Assembly (NCBI GenBank): GCA_024734555.1
Contig: JANPWX010000452.1
Span: 2,416,082 to 2,480,081, forward strand
DNA: 64,000 bases
From: Trochalopteron elliotii
Taxonomy: Eukaryota > Chordata > Aves > Passeriformes > Leiothrichidae
Reading direction: 5' to 3'
This document shows positions 13,435 to 26,354 of the stretch, piece by piece. Numbering within the stretch: the first letter of the stretch is position 1; each line of letters opens with the position of its first letter. The position numbers and the translations under genes were made by a program. The notes under the pieces are model-generated. The model did no database searches and was not told the origin of the DNA. It worked only from the letters and a program-made list of their open reading frames with translations.

Positions 13435-14260
13435 AACACGGAATAGTTTGGGTTGCAGGGCAGTTTAAAAGGTCCTCTAATCCAAGCCCCTTAAGATGAG
13501 CAGGGACATTTTCAAGTAGAGCAGGTTGCTCAGAGTCCTCTTCTACCTACCCCTGAATATTTCCAGGGATGAGGCATCTACCAGCTCTCTCCCTGTTACA
13601 CCATCCTCAAAGTAAAAAAACCGTTTCTTCCTTGTGTCTAATCTGAATCTTCCCTCTTCCAGTTTAAAACTATTAACCCCATCCTGTCTCAACAGGCCCT
13701 AACCAAAAGGCTTTCCCCATATTTTTTATAAGCTCTCTTCAGGTGCTGGGAGACCACAATAAGGTCAGCCCAGAACTTTTATGTCTTCAGAATGAACTAT
13801 CATCCTCTTCCTGTGCTGGGTCCCCAGAGCTGGATGCAGCACTGCGGGTGGGGTCTGAGCAGACCAGAGGGGCAGAATCCCCTCCTTGTCCTGCTTCCCA
13901 TGGGGCTCTGGATGCAGCCCAGGACATGTTTGGTCTCTGGGCTGGGAGTACACATTGCCAGCCAATGTCCAGCTTTTCATTCCAAGTCTGTCTCTACAGG
14001 GATGTTCTCAGCCTGTCTTGATACCAGGGATTGCCTTGAACTAGGCGCAAGACCTTTGACTTGGCTATTTTTGAACCTTATGAAGTTCCCAAGGGTTCAC
14101 CTCCTGAGCTTGTTCAGGTCCCTCTGAACAGTGTCCTCTCCCTCAGGTCATCTGTAAATTTGCTGAGCACACTAATCCCACTGTCAGTGCCACTGATGAA
14201 TTTGTTACACAGGACTGGTCCCAATTTCTACATTCTGCTCCCTGAGTTGCCCACCTTGGT
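13435..14260 (-). mobile_element. CR1 LINE, longest copy, with decayed ORF2 end
   Basis: On the minus strand this is the longest CR1 fragment in the window, about 825 bp. From the 3' terminus inward it shows the CAGAAACACGGAATAGTTTGG terminus, GATGAGCAGGGACATTTTCA, then the reverse complement of the ORF2 C-terminal half. Recognisable blocks are CCAGAGCTGGATGCAGCACT, GGGGCAGAATCCCCTCC, GATGCAGCCCAGGACATG and CAGGTCCCTCTGAACAG. Codons at 14158-14147 read F-T-D-D, a changed form of the CR1 reverse-transcriptase F-A-D-D box. The reading frame is broken by stops and shifts, so no active protein is made. Minus-strand frame 13765-13980 (71 codons) is a remnant of ORF2; the 92- and 111-codon plus-strand frames are shadows. 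The 5' boundary near 14260 is uncertain, and matching sequence may reach about 14300. Confidence 0.93.
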
Positions 14261-17200
14261 AACTGTAGCAAGGTTTGTACACAGGATTTTGAGTGACTGT
14301 TTTTGGTTATGTGCATCTTAAACCCATGTCTGCCTGTGTGGAAGTGAGAGTAGAGCCTCTGGGGCTGATATATCTGCTTGTGAAAACACAGGTACAGGGA
14401 GTCAGGGAGTGACAAGTGTCTTTGCCTGGTATTCCAGGACTGCATGCCATGCCAGCTTCAGGTATTCCAAAGGAAATTCTCTTCACATAAAACAACTGGA
14501 AGTTGGGAGGCATACTGCAGTAATTTCCAAAGTATTTTAACTCATGGGCTCAAAGGGCGTGTTGTAAATATATAGTCTTGCCATATGTTATCTTAACTGG
14601 AGGAATTTTAATACACACTTTGTTATTTGAATCATTCTTAATGCAACAACTTTACTTCGCATTCAGTTGTAATACTTTCACTCAGTTTCTCTCAGCCTTT
14701 AAACACATTTACACTGTATGTCTATTTTCTACTCTTCATTTGAGTAATTTGAAATGTCTTTAAGTTACTTGGATCTAGGTTTTATTGTTAAACTGCATCA
14801 GTCAAATATGACACAGAGCATTCTTAATAACTGAGTGTGGCTTGCATTTTTTCTCTATTCAGATTGTCTGAAATACTAAAAATATTTGTTTAGTAATAGG
14901 TCTTTACAATTTTTTAAACTGTAGTTTGTTTCTAGAAATATTTTGTTACAAGAAATAGGGTCTTTCTCCCTTTGTATTCTCCAGTGCTGGAAGGAAAATA
15001 ACTCTATCTGTAAAGAGGAAGATTCACTTAATAAATGGTATTCACAGAAGTGACCGAAAGAAACACTCAAGCTGAATGTTGCATCTCAAACAGGAGCAGG
15101 ATCAACAAGCAATACTGAAAAGGTGGATTTTAAAAATTCTTCCAGACATAAATTGTAGCATTGGGGAAGCCACAGGAGCACAAAGTAGTTTCACAAAAAG
15201 CTCAGAAACACTGGAAGCAGAAAAAAGTCAAATCAGCCTGGTCGAAGCAGTCAGCAGCATCTGAGCATTTGGCTGTCAAACAGGCATAGCAAATCCCATC
15301 CTCTTAGGGTGAGCATCACTCAGGTGGCCTCTGGCTTGCACTCCTCCCTTTGGGAGCAGTCTCAGGGGCACTGCAGGGACACTTTGCAGAGTTCTGCACA
15401 CCTGAGGAGTCCGTGGGCCAGGGCTGCTCAGAGGCACGTGAGGACCAGCAGCCAGACACAGTGTCAGTGCTCTGCCACTCCAAGATGTCTCTCAGGATGC
15501 ACACAGAACAAAAAGTGGCAAAAGGGTTTGTTCTCCAAAAGCCTCACCCCACAAAATCCTCTCCTGTCACTTGTTCCTGCTCACACATAAATGCACACAC
15601 ACACAACCACTCTTAACTGTGGCTTAGCACATGGATGTACACGGCTATTTATGTGACCTGCCAAGCATGCATTTTTGCCTTTTTTATGAATCCCATATTT
15701 AGATTGAAAAATTTACAACATTTCTTCTCCTCTGGTAAAAATAATTAAGGGAGGAAAAAAAATTGAACAAGAAAATACTGTGAGATTAAATTTTTGGCTT
15801 TTTGATCAACTGATTTATATGATTGTTATTGGGAATGGGATATAAAAGTACTGTAGAAGCCTTCTTCTAAGCCTTATATTACTAGTATAATAATGCCAGG
15901 TTTTATATGCCTACTTAATACTTTTACAATTCTCTGATAAGATTTCTGCCATAGAAATATAAATATTTTTCTTTTATCACTTTTTAGTCTCTATAGCAAA
16001 AAAGTCCATAGCTGCATCTGTCATTTCTGTTTTCTCTTCTCTTTCTTGAAAGTTTAAAGTGGAGAGGGCAAAAAAGACCTAATTCCCTGTCTTTCCCCCA
16101 TTAACTCTATCATCCACTCCCTTTTGACAATGATGCTGTTTGACCTTCAGATTTAAAATTGCTTCTCTTCAAAATTTGAATGGTGTCAAAGAGAGAGGAA
16201 ACCAAGACAAAATTAAAAAGGGGCAGTGGGAGCTTAAGCATCTTTCCCAAATGTTTCATTATTCTGAACAAAGAGAACAGATTTGTCTCCATAACTTCTG
16301 TGGTTGTTTAAAAGCATTAAAAACATTAACAATGAGCAGTAAATAGATTAAGCAAACCTCTTGTAAACAATCCATGGTTCAAATGTTATTCATGTTTTTC
16401 AGGCTGTGTGGGCACACACCTGTATTTGAGTGGAAAAGTACACAAAATATGACAAAACTGACTCATTGAAAGAAACTCAGTTTTTAATTTTTTCTGCCTT
16501 TAAAAATGTCCTGAGGAAGATTTCCCCACACAATCAAGGAAGAAAAGAACATGCGTTGTACTAGAATTTATGCATTCCCAAATTCCATTACTGTCAGAAA
16601 AAAACCCTATTGTTCAATAACATTTTTAGTTCTAATTGTAAAACTGAAAGTAACACAAGGTTTTGGTTTTGTTTTTATATTATATTAATGCAGTTCTGTT
16701 AAAAATCTTGTGAGTAACAGGATCTAGAATTTCAGTGATGAAGTCTGAAAATCTGAGCATCCTCATCTAAACTTTTCATCTTTCCCTTCAGTCTGTTTAG
16801 GGATAAGCACATTATCAGAATGGCTTTGTCTCCCAGCAGTGAGATATTAGATAACCATCCTAAGATGTACATAAACAATTTGTTGTTATGTGCTGTTAGC
16901 TTTGTGAATGAATGCATGTAGGCTGTGGGAGTGCAGTTAAATTTGCTATGTTTGCTTAGCACATCTGTGTCAGTCTCAGGAATTGAACTGGAGTGTCTTT
17001 GGTCTTAAGCACATTACCTACCACTTTTGTTTGCAAAAAAAAAAAAAAAAATGACCCGTGTTTCCTGAGGCACTACTGTGCATGTTATTACTGCTTTATA
17101 TCACTTTCTGATCTGAGTTGTCTGATGTATTGAACAATGAAATTAAGGCTTGTGAAGGATGGCTGAACTGCAGAATACCCCCTGGAGTGAGCTTGCTTTT

Positions 17201-17834
17201 AATAGGGATGTTTTCAGGGGTGGAGGTGGGCAGAAGAAAAGAAAAGAAAGACCACACTTTAAAAAAAAATCATTTTCTGCAATAGAGCCAACATCATCCT
17301 TTCCCCCCACCCTACTTCCACCTGGTGCTCCCCTGCCCATTTACCAGTATTTTTCTTGTGTGATTGAGAAGCCCATGGTTTTGCTCAGGGGAAAGGGCTC
17401 ATGCTGAGCAGTAAGGGATCCCAGTTGTACACTTAATCAAAGTGGCATGCTCCGCACTTTGTTTCTGAGTAATTTCCGTAGCAGAGGCATGTGATCTCTG
17501 TGTTGTGCCTGCATGAATCAAGCCCAAAGTTTGCAACTGACTCAGTTGTTACTCCTGCTGACAGGCAAAAGGTCCTTTAGGGGGAGGCAGGGAAATGAGG
17601 TTCAACTCAATTCAGGTTGCTAAAAGGGAATGAAAAGGACGATTTGAAAACCACAAATGCTGGGATGAAAGATTACAGATACCAAACAATAACTGCCAGT
17701 AGTAAATTGTTGAGTGGGGTATCTGTATCAGGTGATGTTTGTAGTCTCTACATGTAGTATGATGGAAAACAGATTAGGGCAGTGAAAGTAGAACAACAAT
17801 AGTGTCTGATCCTTTGTTTTCACTTTTCAAAGGC
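14261..17834. other. Unique noncoding DNA
   Basis: No gene was recognised. A less AT-rich patch at about 15290-15610 gives overlapping 93-, 62- and 88-codon frames on both strands with no recognisable product. A short (CA)n run lies at about 15593-15605. A run of 17 A lies at 17035-17051. The two overlapping frames at 17143-17407 are low-complexity and proline- or lysine-rich, typical of chance. Confidence 0.5.
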
Positions 17835-17904
17835 TTTTTTTCTGTTTCTTTCCTTCTTTTTTCTTTTTCTTTTTCTTTTTTTTTTCTTTTTTTTTTTTTT
17901 TTTT
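17835..17904 (+). repeat. Long T-rich pyrimidine tract
   Basis: There are about 70 bases of T with scattered C and one G, ending in an uninterrupted run of T before GATAAGG. A sequence like this can be a decayed poly(A) tail of a minus-strand insertion, a polypyrimidine tract or simple slippage. I see no retrogene body next to it. Confidence 0.8.
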
Positions 17905-20900
17905 GATAAGGCTCAGAAAATTGTTAGCAACATGCTGGTGGGAACCTATGGAAAAGAATACACACTGTATCAATGGTGCAGTTCTTATCCCAAGAGCTGT
18001 GTTGGTGGGTGTGGGAATAGCAGGCTTTCAGTGTGAGCTGCTGCAATGAGATAGCATTGAGAAACCAGGGCAGGCAACAGCACAGATTTAGTCTGGGGAA
18101 CCAAGGGCTTTATCCAGCAGTAATGTGTGTAAGGACAGACAATGTAACACTATAGTTGGTTTCACAACAAAGAACTGTAAAAGGATTTGATAGTAAGGGA
18201 TTGGCAGAAAAAGCTGAATGTATCTGTACAGTGCAGTGAGTATTTCCTTTTTAAAGGTATTTAAGTGAAATAACTTAAAAAGACAGTATTTAAAGTTTGG
18301 GGTTTTTCTTTTATAGTAGACATTATTTCAGACTAAGGTCTTTTAAAAACAGAGTAAAGGACCTAAGTAATGTAAGGGAGTAAAAGACCTAAGAGGATGT
18401 TTTGTTTCAATAACAGAACAAGAAGGAAGAAGAGGCATGTGTGGTAAAACAGAACTGACAGGTCTTTTTTACAGAGGCCTGTTTACTTATTGCATTTGAT
18501 TTCTGAACACCTGTATGGCCATCATCACCAGCAAATCACTAAATGATTTTCATCTCTATCACCCAGTCTGTAAAAGTCTATTTTGTTTTCAAATTTAAAT
18601 TGCAGAAAGTTTTGGCTGCAACTTCAGCAAGACCCCATATAATCAGTGAAGCTACCTGGGCTTAAAATGAGCATATGGCTCTATGAAGCCTGTGGGGTAA
18701 GAAGGTAACTATGGCCCCAGCAGACTCATACTGGCTGTCCTTCAGAATGAAATAGCATTCTTTTGTTTTTATAGCAGCTGCCATGAGCAATGAAAGTTAA
18801 ACAAAGCTTTGTAAATCCTCAATGTGCCACTGCTGGTGTTTTTGGGCAAAGGTGTTAGTGATTAAGTGATCCTATGTGTGGGTAGCAGTCCTGCTGTGGG
18901 AAAGATGACTGAGTAGAAAAATCAGGATGGAAGAACTATATTTTGCCCTTTGGTGACCTTTCTAGCACAGGAAAATATTCTGGCAAGACAGGTAAAAATC
19001 AATTAGGAATGTGGGAAAACTTTCATGCTTAGTGTCTGGTAATTGCTGGTCAGGGATTTTTGAAGATCCCAGCAAAAGCATCTCTGACTAAAAAAATCAT
19101 ACAAATGTGTGCTTAGGTTAAAAGTATGTAGGTTTCTGCTGTACAGTTAGTGAAATTTTGGTTGAATTGGGAACAATGTGTAGCTAACCTGCTCTGCAGT
19201 GTATGGACCTACCTCTGAACTTAAAACACCAAACTGTATTTTATGGCTTTGTGACCTGCATGATTTCCATCAGAGAGTGAACAGAAGCATCAAAATCTGC
19301 TGCAATACTCTTAAATGGAAAAATGCCCTTAGGAATCCCTCCTGTACAATTATGTGGTTAACATTTTGAAATGTAAGTGAATGGTTGCCACTCTGTCAGT
19401 ACTTTTAGATTAATATTGTATAAAATGCTAGCCACATCATCAGTCTCCAGAACAGTGCATTTTGGACATCTGATGTTCCAGAATAACATGGCATCTTTCT
19501 GACCACAAAACAGCCTATACAGGTCTGCAGCCAGCTTGCCTGATACTTGAACATTATATCATTTATCAGGCAAGACACCTATAAACAAGAAATAGAAAGA
19601 TTCTGAAAATACATTACAAGCTTAAAGGACAAAGATCATAAATTTTAAAAAGGGTAATGTGACTGATAAAACTGGGTTTGCCTACATTTGCACAGCAAAA
19701 CTGAAGAGTGTTAAGTTTTTCACATTGTCTGGCATACATTTTTAAATGAACTTTATAGAGGGTTCTATTAATTCCCTGTGAATAAACAGACTACATGATG
19801 TATGTCTACATTCCCAGAGCTTCTTGTTGGACATTCACTGCTTGTCAGCAGGCAGCAAGGGGCTAAATAAAATTAATGAAAGAAAATGCTTTTTGGATGG
19901 GGGAAAGGAAGGGTTAGAGGCAAGATTAGGGTGAGTAGAGTCTTCTTAACAACATATTTTCATTTATTTCACTGTAATATCTTTTTTTTTCTAACTGCAT
20001 AAACTTCAAAGATAATACAAAATTGGAATTACGAATATCATTCCTTTGTAGTGAATGTATTGCAGGATTCTTAAATAATTAAATTATTCCAGTTCTTAAA
20101 ATGGAGTGTAATTAGTCATTAATGAGCAAAATCTGTTGCTGTGCAGAGTTGATATACTTCATGCAGACCATCCTTAAGTTTTACAGGATTTGGTTTTATT
20201 TCTAAATGTGTATGTGTGGTAAAAATCAACTGTTGTATATCTCGTAAGATAATCATTAAATTAGCTAGTAAGTTACGCAACATATCAAATATTTAATTTT
20301 TGTATAATAAATTATAGATTTGTCAATGACTCAATTTTCTGCTTCTGTTTAACGAGCAGCTTGGTTTAGAAGCATGGTGATGAAAGGTTTGATATTAACA
20401 GGGATTAATAAATTTAAAAACGATAGGCCTGGCACGTGAAGATGACAGCTCTTCACTCATAAACCCACAGTTCAAATTTGTGTTACACAGGTCCTGCAGG
20501 AACAACATGGATGTGTAACAGCCATAGGATCTACAAATACATTACACTGCATCTTTTTGTGTAGGGTTAATGCTGATGAGCAGAGGCTATTTTCTCAATT
20601 AGCACCAACAAATAAGAGCTTACATTTAAAACTATATAAGCATAAAGGGTAAGGAAGGAACAGAACATGATGCCCTGAGAGAGGAGGTCAAGGCTGCTGC
20701 ACATTCGAGACGCTGTTAGAAATTTACATCTCTGCTCTTGGATTAAATTCCCTAGCACTGAACTAAGCAGGTGTCTTGTTAGAATCAGTGAACAACTCCC
20801 ACCCTTAAACACATTTAGGGTTGTGTACCTTGCAGGGTTAAGCCAACCAATAATGGAAGATTTTTTTCTATTGTTAAAAACAAGGTGGAATAAGCAGCAG

Positions 20901-21685
20901 CAAAATAGGAATGGGATCATAGACTATTTCATTAGCAAAACACATTTTCTTAATGTTGGCACTTTTGCAAAACAGAGTTAATCTTAGCTAAATAAATACC
21001 ATGTGTTTAAAACTGTGGTTAACCTGAATAAATTGTAGGAGTTTGCTCCACAAGCCTGTCATTAAGAGCTCTATGGTGTGGAGCACAGACTTCACTGAGC
21101 TAATTAAGGCTATTTCAAAGATGAAGGGCTTTTTAGACTGGTGTCCTATGTTTTGTTATTTTCATCTCATTTTCTTTCTTTTCAGTGGGTCAAATCCTTT
21201 TCCCAGTGAAGTGCTGAACCTTTGATTTAGTCAGTCACACAAACTAGTTACAGAAGGAAAATGCTGATATTAAGAATACACCATTTAATCGTTGCAAGAA
21301 CTCTCTGACCCTTTAGTGAAACACACAGTATGTACCATGAAAATACAAATACTTCACACTCAGATGACTCTGTTTGATATAATCATATGTTCTCTGTGCA
21401 GTTCTTTAGGTCATGACTCAATCTCAGTAATGCCAGGCAGAGAATGATGCTAGTGTTGCTGAAATATTCTTCTTGCTTTATATAGAAATTGGCATAACAT
21501 TAAGGGCTAGTGTGCAGCAAATGTTCCTCTTCAGAGATAAAGAAGAGAAAAAAAAAAAAAAAGGTGTGATCTGGTTTCCTTTGTTCATCTTTCCTGAAAC
21601 TGAGGAAATTCAACACAAGACTTTTAATTTGTTTGGTTGACCAGGGTCAGTTAGAATTTTTAACTGTGAGATTGGTCCCATGTTT
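17905..21685. other. Unique noncoding DNA
   Basis: No gene was recognised. The 117-codon minus-strand frame at 20567-20920 has hydrophobic stretches but no recognisable family. The stretch at about 20050-20200, with TAATTAG at 20109-20115 directly followed by ATTAAT, has the look of homeobox-site-rich regulatory DNA, but this cannot be shown without alignment. A run of 14 A lies at 21549-21562. Confidence 0.5.
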
Positions 21686-21830
21686 GCACAGGTTGCCCAG
21701 AGGAGTTGTGGAGTCTTTGTCCTTGGAGATGCTGGAAACAAAACTGGACATAACCCTGCTGTAATTGGCCCTGCTCTGAGCAGGATGGGTGTCAGAGAAC
21801 ACCTCAGCTGTTCTCTGATCCTCCAGTTAG
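21686..21830 (+). mobile_element. CR1 LINE, 3' fragment, sense
   Basis: The plus strand reads GCACAGGTTGCCCAGAGGAG, TTGTGGAGTCTTTGTCCTTGG, GAGATGCTGGAAACAAAACTGG, then GGCCCTGCTCTGAGCAGG. These are the last codons of CR1 ORF2 and the start of its 3' untranslated end. The usual terminal blocks (GATGATCT and the short terminal repeat) are not clear, so the 3' limit is approximate. A minus-strand 93-codon frame at 21610-21891 is a shadow of this repeat. Confidence 0.85.
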
Positions 21831-22110
21831 CATGAACATCTGTGAAATTAGTGAAGATAGAAATGATTAGGAAGAATTTTATTTTGTACAAGCACTGGTC
21901 TACCTAAGGGATTGAACATTCAAAAATGTAAATGTACATTCAGGTTTATCAGTGAAGAAGAGAGAATAATATTCAACATTTCATCATTCCAAAATATCCT
22001 TGGTGGGACACACTGACCAGGCATGCTGTGACTGGTTCATGTACTTCAACATTAACAGAAAAATTAGGAAAAATTCAAAAAAGACTATGAAAGAGAGCAT
22101 GGAAACTTCT

Positions 22111-22137
22111 ACAACAACAACAACAACTACAACAAAA
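22111..22137 (+). repeat. (CAA)n microsatellite
   Basis: A run of CAA/ACA trinucleotides of about 27 bases is interrupted once by ACT. On the minus strand it explains the valine run in the 77-codon frame at 21984-22217, which is therefore low-complexity and not a gene. Confidence 0.9.
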
Positions 22138-23771
22138 TTAACATTTCCAAAATAAGTTTTAGACCAAATAACAAAGAAATTATTTAAGATGCAAAAAACA
22201 TGTAGGGAATTATACAACTGATTTGGGAAAATTCAAGAATTTGCATAAATAGGAGCTAGGCAATGGCATGAAAAGCTAGAAATACAGGTTGATGAAAGGA
22301 TTTTTTCCATCAATAAATAATTCACTTTGGAAAAGAGAGACTCAAGGTACCTTTTGTGTTCCATTTTTCTGTACTATATTCAATTTGCTAATAAAAAACA
22401 CGTCTAGAAAATGTGAAAATGGAAGTGAGGTCTGATTTGTAAGTGCAGAACAGCCCTCAGTGTTTGCTTTAGGCTTCCTAACTTTCATAATCTTCTTCAT
22501 GCAGGAACTGTTCTGCAGTCAGAGAGGGCAATAAGGTCTCTCTGAATTAGAAGAGCATTTTTCTTTCAGTGGCATGTGTTGCCAAGTCCATCCTTGCCCT
22601 AAGAATTTGGGATTTCATGTGAGGGACAAATATATGGTGGCCATATATTCTCTTCAAAAATTTCTTCTCTGTTCAGTGGAGGTAAAACTGCTATGTTGCT
22701 GGTTTTGCCCTCATTGTACTCTTGCTTTAAATGCAGTCAAAGTCATGTAGAATAAAAAATTACTTCCTTTCAATATGTTATTGAACATAATTATTGTTAA
22801 TTAATCAACTCAGTTTTAAGCTTTTCCAAAGGCTCCAATGAAAGTCACTGTAAAAGTGCAAAGCATTCTCATTCAAGTATTTAGTAATCCTTGTAACTTC
22901 AGTAAAAAATCTTCAAACTCTTAGAAACTGGCAAATTAGCTATTTCTTGGGCAGTGTTTGCAAAACACACACTGTAAAATGACTTGTTTTAAATTTATGT
23001 TAAACTGGTAGTAAAAATACATATGGTTACTTCCACTGCTGAAGATGTGCTGCTGTGTGTTGATCATCCTTTAGTGCATTTTGAATGATAGTTAGTCTGT
23101 GGGGACCAGTGAAGACCTCCAATTAATTATTACTGGAGAACATGAAATCATAAACAAAATTCCTTGTAATAAATTTTTAAAATGAGATTGCATGTTTTAT
23201 TTACGGTACTGGTCCATTTTGGGGCTTTAAATCTATGAACAAAAACAAACATCCTTTTTATCAAACTGAAATAAAAAATATCAATAGTATTTCTTTCTTA
23301 TCAAAGTAGGACACAATATATGAACTGGACTTCTAAATAACTGCAGGGAGAGAAGCAAGCGAAGAAGAAGAAAAAATTTACTTTTCTCTGATTCGTAGAG
23401 ATTGAGAATATATATAAAAAATGTGGAAAAGAGCAAATGTTTCCAAGCATTGTGAAGTTTATTAATCTTTCAGGTAGCTGATATGATGGAATTATTTTAA
23501 AGAAAGTATTTGTTAAAGACATAACTAAGAACTCTCATAAATGGCACAGATTTTGCAGCAGAAATTGGATTTGGTTTAGACAGAGGAGAAGCAATGCTGA
23601 GAAAATGCAATATTTTCAAATATATTTGGTGACAAAATCCTTCCACAGACACACAGTTAAAGGTGCTTCTTGTCCCATAGGGGTTACAGCTGAATTTTTA
23701 AAACACAAAAGGAAATATGATCAATAACTAATAAAATAAAAGACAATCACCCAAATCTTTCACTAGTCTTG

Positions 23772-23774
<3 letters not shown>

Positions 23775-23815
<41 letters not shown>
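23775..23815 (+). repeat. Uninterrupted run of 41 T
   Basis: This is the longest homopolymer in the window and it is pure. On the minus strand it is a 41-base A run preceded by a region with AATAAA close by (plus-strand TTTATT at about 23821-23826), which resembles the end of a retroposed transcript. The signal lies only about 5 bases from the A run, closer than usual. I find no recognisable coding remnant in the 500 bases that would be the body, and no clear target-site duplication. Slippage or a polymerase or assembly artefact is equally possible. Confidence 0.9.
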
Positions 23816-25314
23816 CAGATTTTATTTGTCTTTTAGATTCAGCTCATCTGTCTGGAAAATGAAAATGCACAATAGATATGCTGTGGTTTAATGGAAAAAT
23901 GTCAATAGATGAGATGAAGGGCTTCTTTAATTGAAATTTGTGGAAATCCTGTAGTCTGTTTGCTGGCATTTTTTTCCTTGCCATTGGAAAATCTCCTCCT
24001 CCTGTTACAAGCAGTATGCCTTCTTCCCTCTGTTCCACCAAGAGAATTTACTTCTTCTTTCACCCAGTCAAACTGTTCACTTCCTTCACAGCTCTGACTC
24101 TAATTAACCTACACCTTCACAGGACATGGACATCTCAGTGTGGATTCTGGCTCTGGGAGTTGTGTGATGGCACAATGATATCTAAATGTGTTTTAAGCAA
24201 AAACCTTTATCAGAATGATAGGTGCCTACTGGAGCCTGAAGACATTTTGAAGAGCTTAATCCAAATCAATCTGCAGGTCTTGCAAGTGGCAAGCTGCTGG
24301 TCCAAGTAGTAGTAATTCTTCATCAAAGGATTATTTGGGCTCTTTTTCTAATGGCATGAGTTTCTGCACTAGCCAGATAGACAGCTGTGTCCATGACCTA
24401 TATTGCTGCCTCTCTCTTTATTCAAATGGAATTATAAAGTTGCAGCATAGTGCCAGGGCAGTGCTGTGTCTGAGTTGAGTTTTCTTAAATTCTTAATTCC
24501 TTTAATCTCCCTGTGATAAAATTGTCTTTAATTTATGCAGTCCCTTTCTCCCTCATTAGAAAAGACATCATCGAATCAGTTCCCCATTTCCCACAATTTT
24601 CTTCTAGGTGCTGGCTTTCTCTCATCCATGGAGCTGTCACTACCATGCACCACAAGATTCTCTCCAAAAGAAATTCCATTTTGAATCAATGCTAGTATTC
24701 CATGAGTAATATAGAATGCTGGAAAGGCCCCCATATGAGAGGAAGCTGTAATGAGCTCAAGCCTGAACATCATAATTAGGGTCATCTTATACAACTTTAG
24801 TGTTCTAAAGGTTACTTTTCCCACATAAACTACTCTTCTGGGATCTTTTTGTGCCAAGGGAGGTGAAACAGATACCTACAGAAAGGAAAAAATTCCAACT
24901 GTATGAGACAGCTGCTGTAGGGATAAATGATCCTCTGGGTGAATTCTAACAGCTGAATCAAAAAACTAACATTTTAACATCTAAAGTTGTTTAAGATGTC
25001 TATAGGAGCTTGACAAACTCATACATTTTATTTGAAAGTGACAGAAGAGAGGATCTAGTCTCTATACTCTTGAAAATTTTCAAAACCTAGCTGTATGTGT
25101 CCTGAGAAATCTGATTTACCTTTGGACTCAGCCCAGCCTTGAGCAGGTGATTAGACTATATAGCCTCCATAGGGCCTTCCTAAACTAAAGCATTTTGCAG
25201 TTCATTTAATTCCACCCTGGTGTTTAATTTCCATTCTTTGATAACTAAAAAAACCCTAAGAGTTAAACAATAATATCTGCAGTGCCATTGCTTTGAAAAG
25301 TTTAGTTACCCTAT

Positions 25315-25370
25315 TCACAATGAATAATTGTCTTTGTTATTCTCACAATGAATAATTGCTTTTGCTATTC
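25315..25370 (+). repeat. 28-bp tandem duplication, two copies
   Basis: Copy one is at 25315-25342 and copy two at 25343-25370. Both begin TCACAATGAATAATTG and end in CTATTC or TTATTC. They differ at only two positions, so the duplication is fairly recent compared with the CR1 copies. Confidence 0.9.
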
Positions 25371-26312
25371 TCTTGTTATCATATTGATGCGTGAAGAATT
25401 TTAAGAAATATGTCTGTGGAAAATAGCTGAGGTAGAATTTACTGGGGTAAACTTTACTTCCTAAATAATCTACATACAGTCTAAAAGTATTTCAAACAAA
25501 TCCAAAACTTAGAAGCCTAATGGAAAGTTTTCCGAAGATGTGTTAGATAGTAATGGTAATCCCCACTCTTGTGGGATAAAAGCATTATTTGTTTAAAATA
25601 TACAGTGTTTGTACATTCTTTTATTAATTTTGTTTTTCCTCTGCATCCCATCTCTTTTCTTCCTCCTTCCACTATTTTGAAATGATTCCCCTCATATGTT
25701 GCTGGAGCTTTATTCAGTTTGTTGTGCACCTTTTCCATTTAGCCCTTAATTAGTTTTTCTGTGAGACCCATCTACAACAGCTTCCAACCTTCCCTCAGCA
25801 CTCATGTGGTGAGAAAACTCTTTGGCTATCAGGTTATTGTTATCCCAGGCCCACTGCTGTACTTCCAACTAAGAGTTCCTCCCCTTTTCCCATCCTTCAT
25901 GCTTTCTCACTCTGAAGATTGCAGGGTAATAACTCAGCTGCTCTTCCTTCTTAATCAAGTTTTCTTCTTTCTTTGTGATCTCTTCTACTCAAAGTCTAAA
26001 GAAATTTTGCTTTTATTCCTACAAACTTCCAACCAAACAAAATGGGATGATATGTCGAGTTTTATTATCTTTAATTACTAATGAAGCTTTTGAATTAAGT
26101 TTACTGAGATATTGGTAGCACTAAACATCATATGGGACTTCTCAGGACTGAGCCTTTCAGATCAGCATTTTCTGATTTAGTAGTTGAAGAGGAGCCTTTG
26201 TGGCTGTAGCTGCAGCACGAATGAAAATAAAATGTGAGGCAGTAAGAATTGTAATAGACACATCTGAGCTTTGGTAAAGGGGTTTAGGTTAGGCTGAGGA
26301 GCTGTCCTACAG

Positions 26313-26354
26313 TGTCGGTATCTGAACAGGACTGTCGGTATCTGAACAGGACTG
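26313..26354 (+). repeat. 20-bp perfect tandem duplication
   Basis: The unit TGTCGGTATCTGAACAGGAC is present at 26313-26332 and again, identical, at 26333-26352, followed by two more matching bases. Perfect identity in otherwise unique, mutated DNA suggests a young duplication, possibly polymorphic. Confidence 0.95.

Noticed and set aside
13743..14321. Cluster of overlapping frames of 71-111 codons on both strands
   Set aside because: The cluster lies over the decayed CR1 copy. Only the minus-strand frame is a true remnant of ORF2, and it is broken.
16361..16400. GGTTCAAAT, resembling a tRNA B-box
   Set aside because: There is no matching A-box, acceptor stem or anticodon arm around it.
21984..22217. 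77-codon minus-strand frame with a valine run and hydrophobic segments
   Set aside because: The valine run comes from a (CAA)n microsatellite read in reverse, so it is low-complexity and not a membrane protein.
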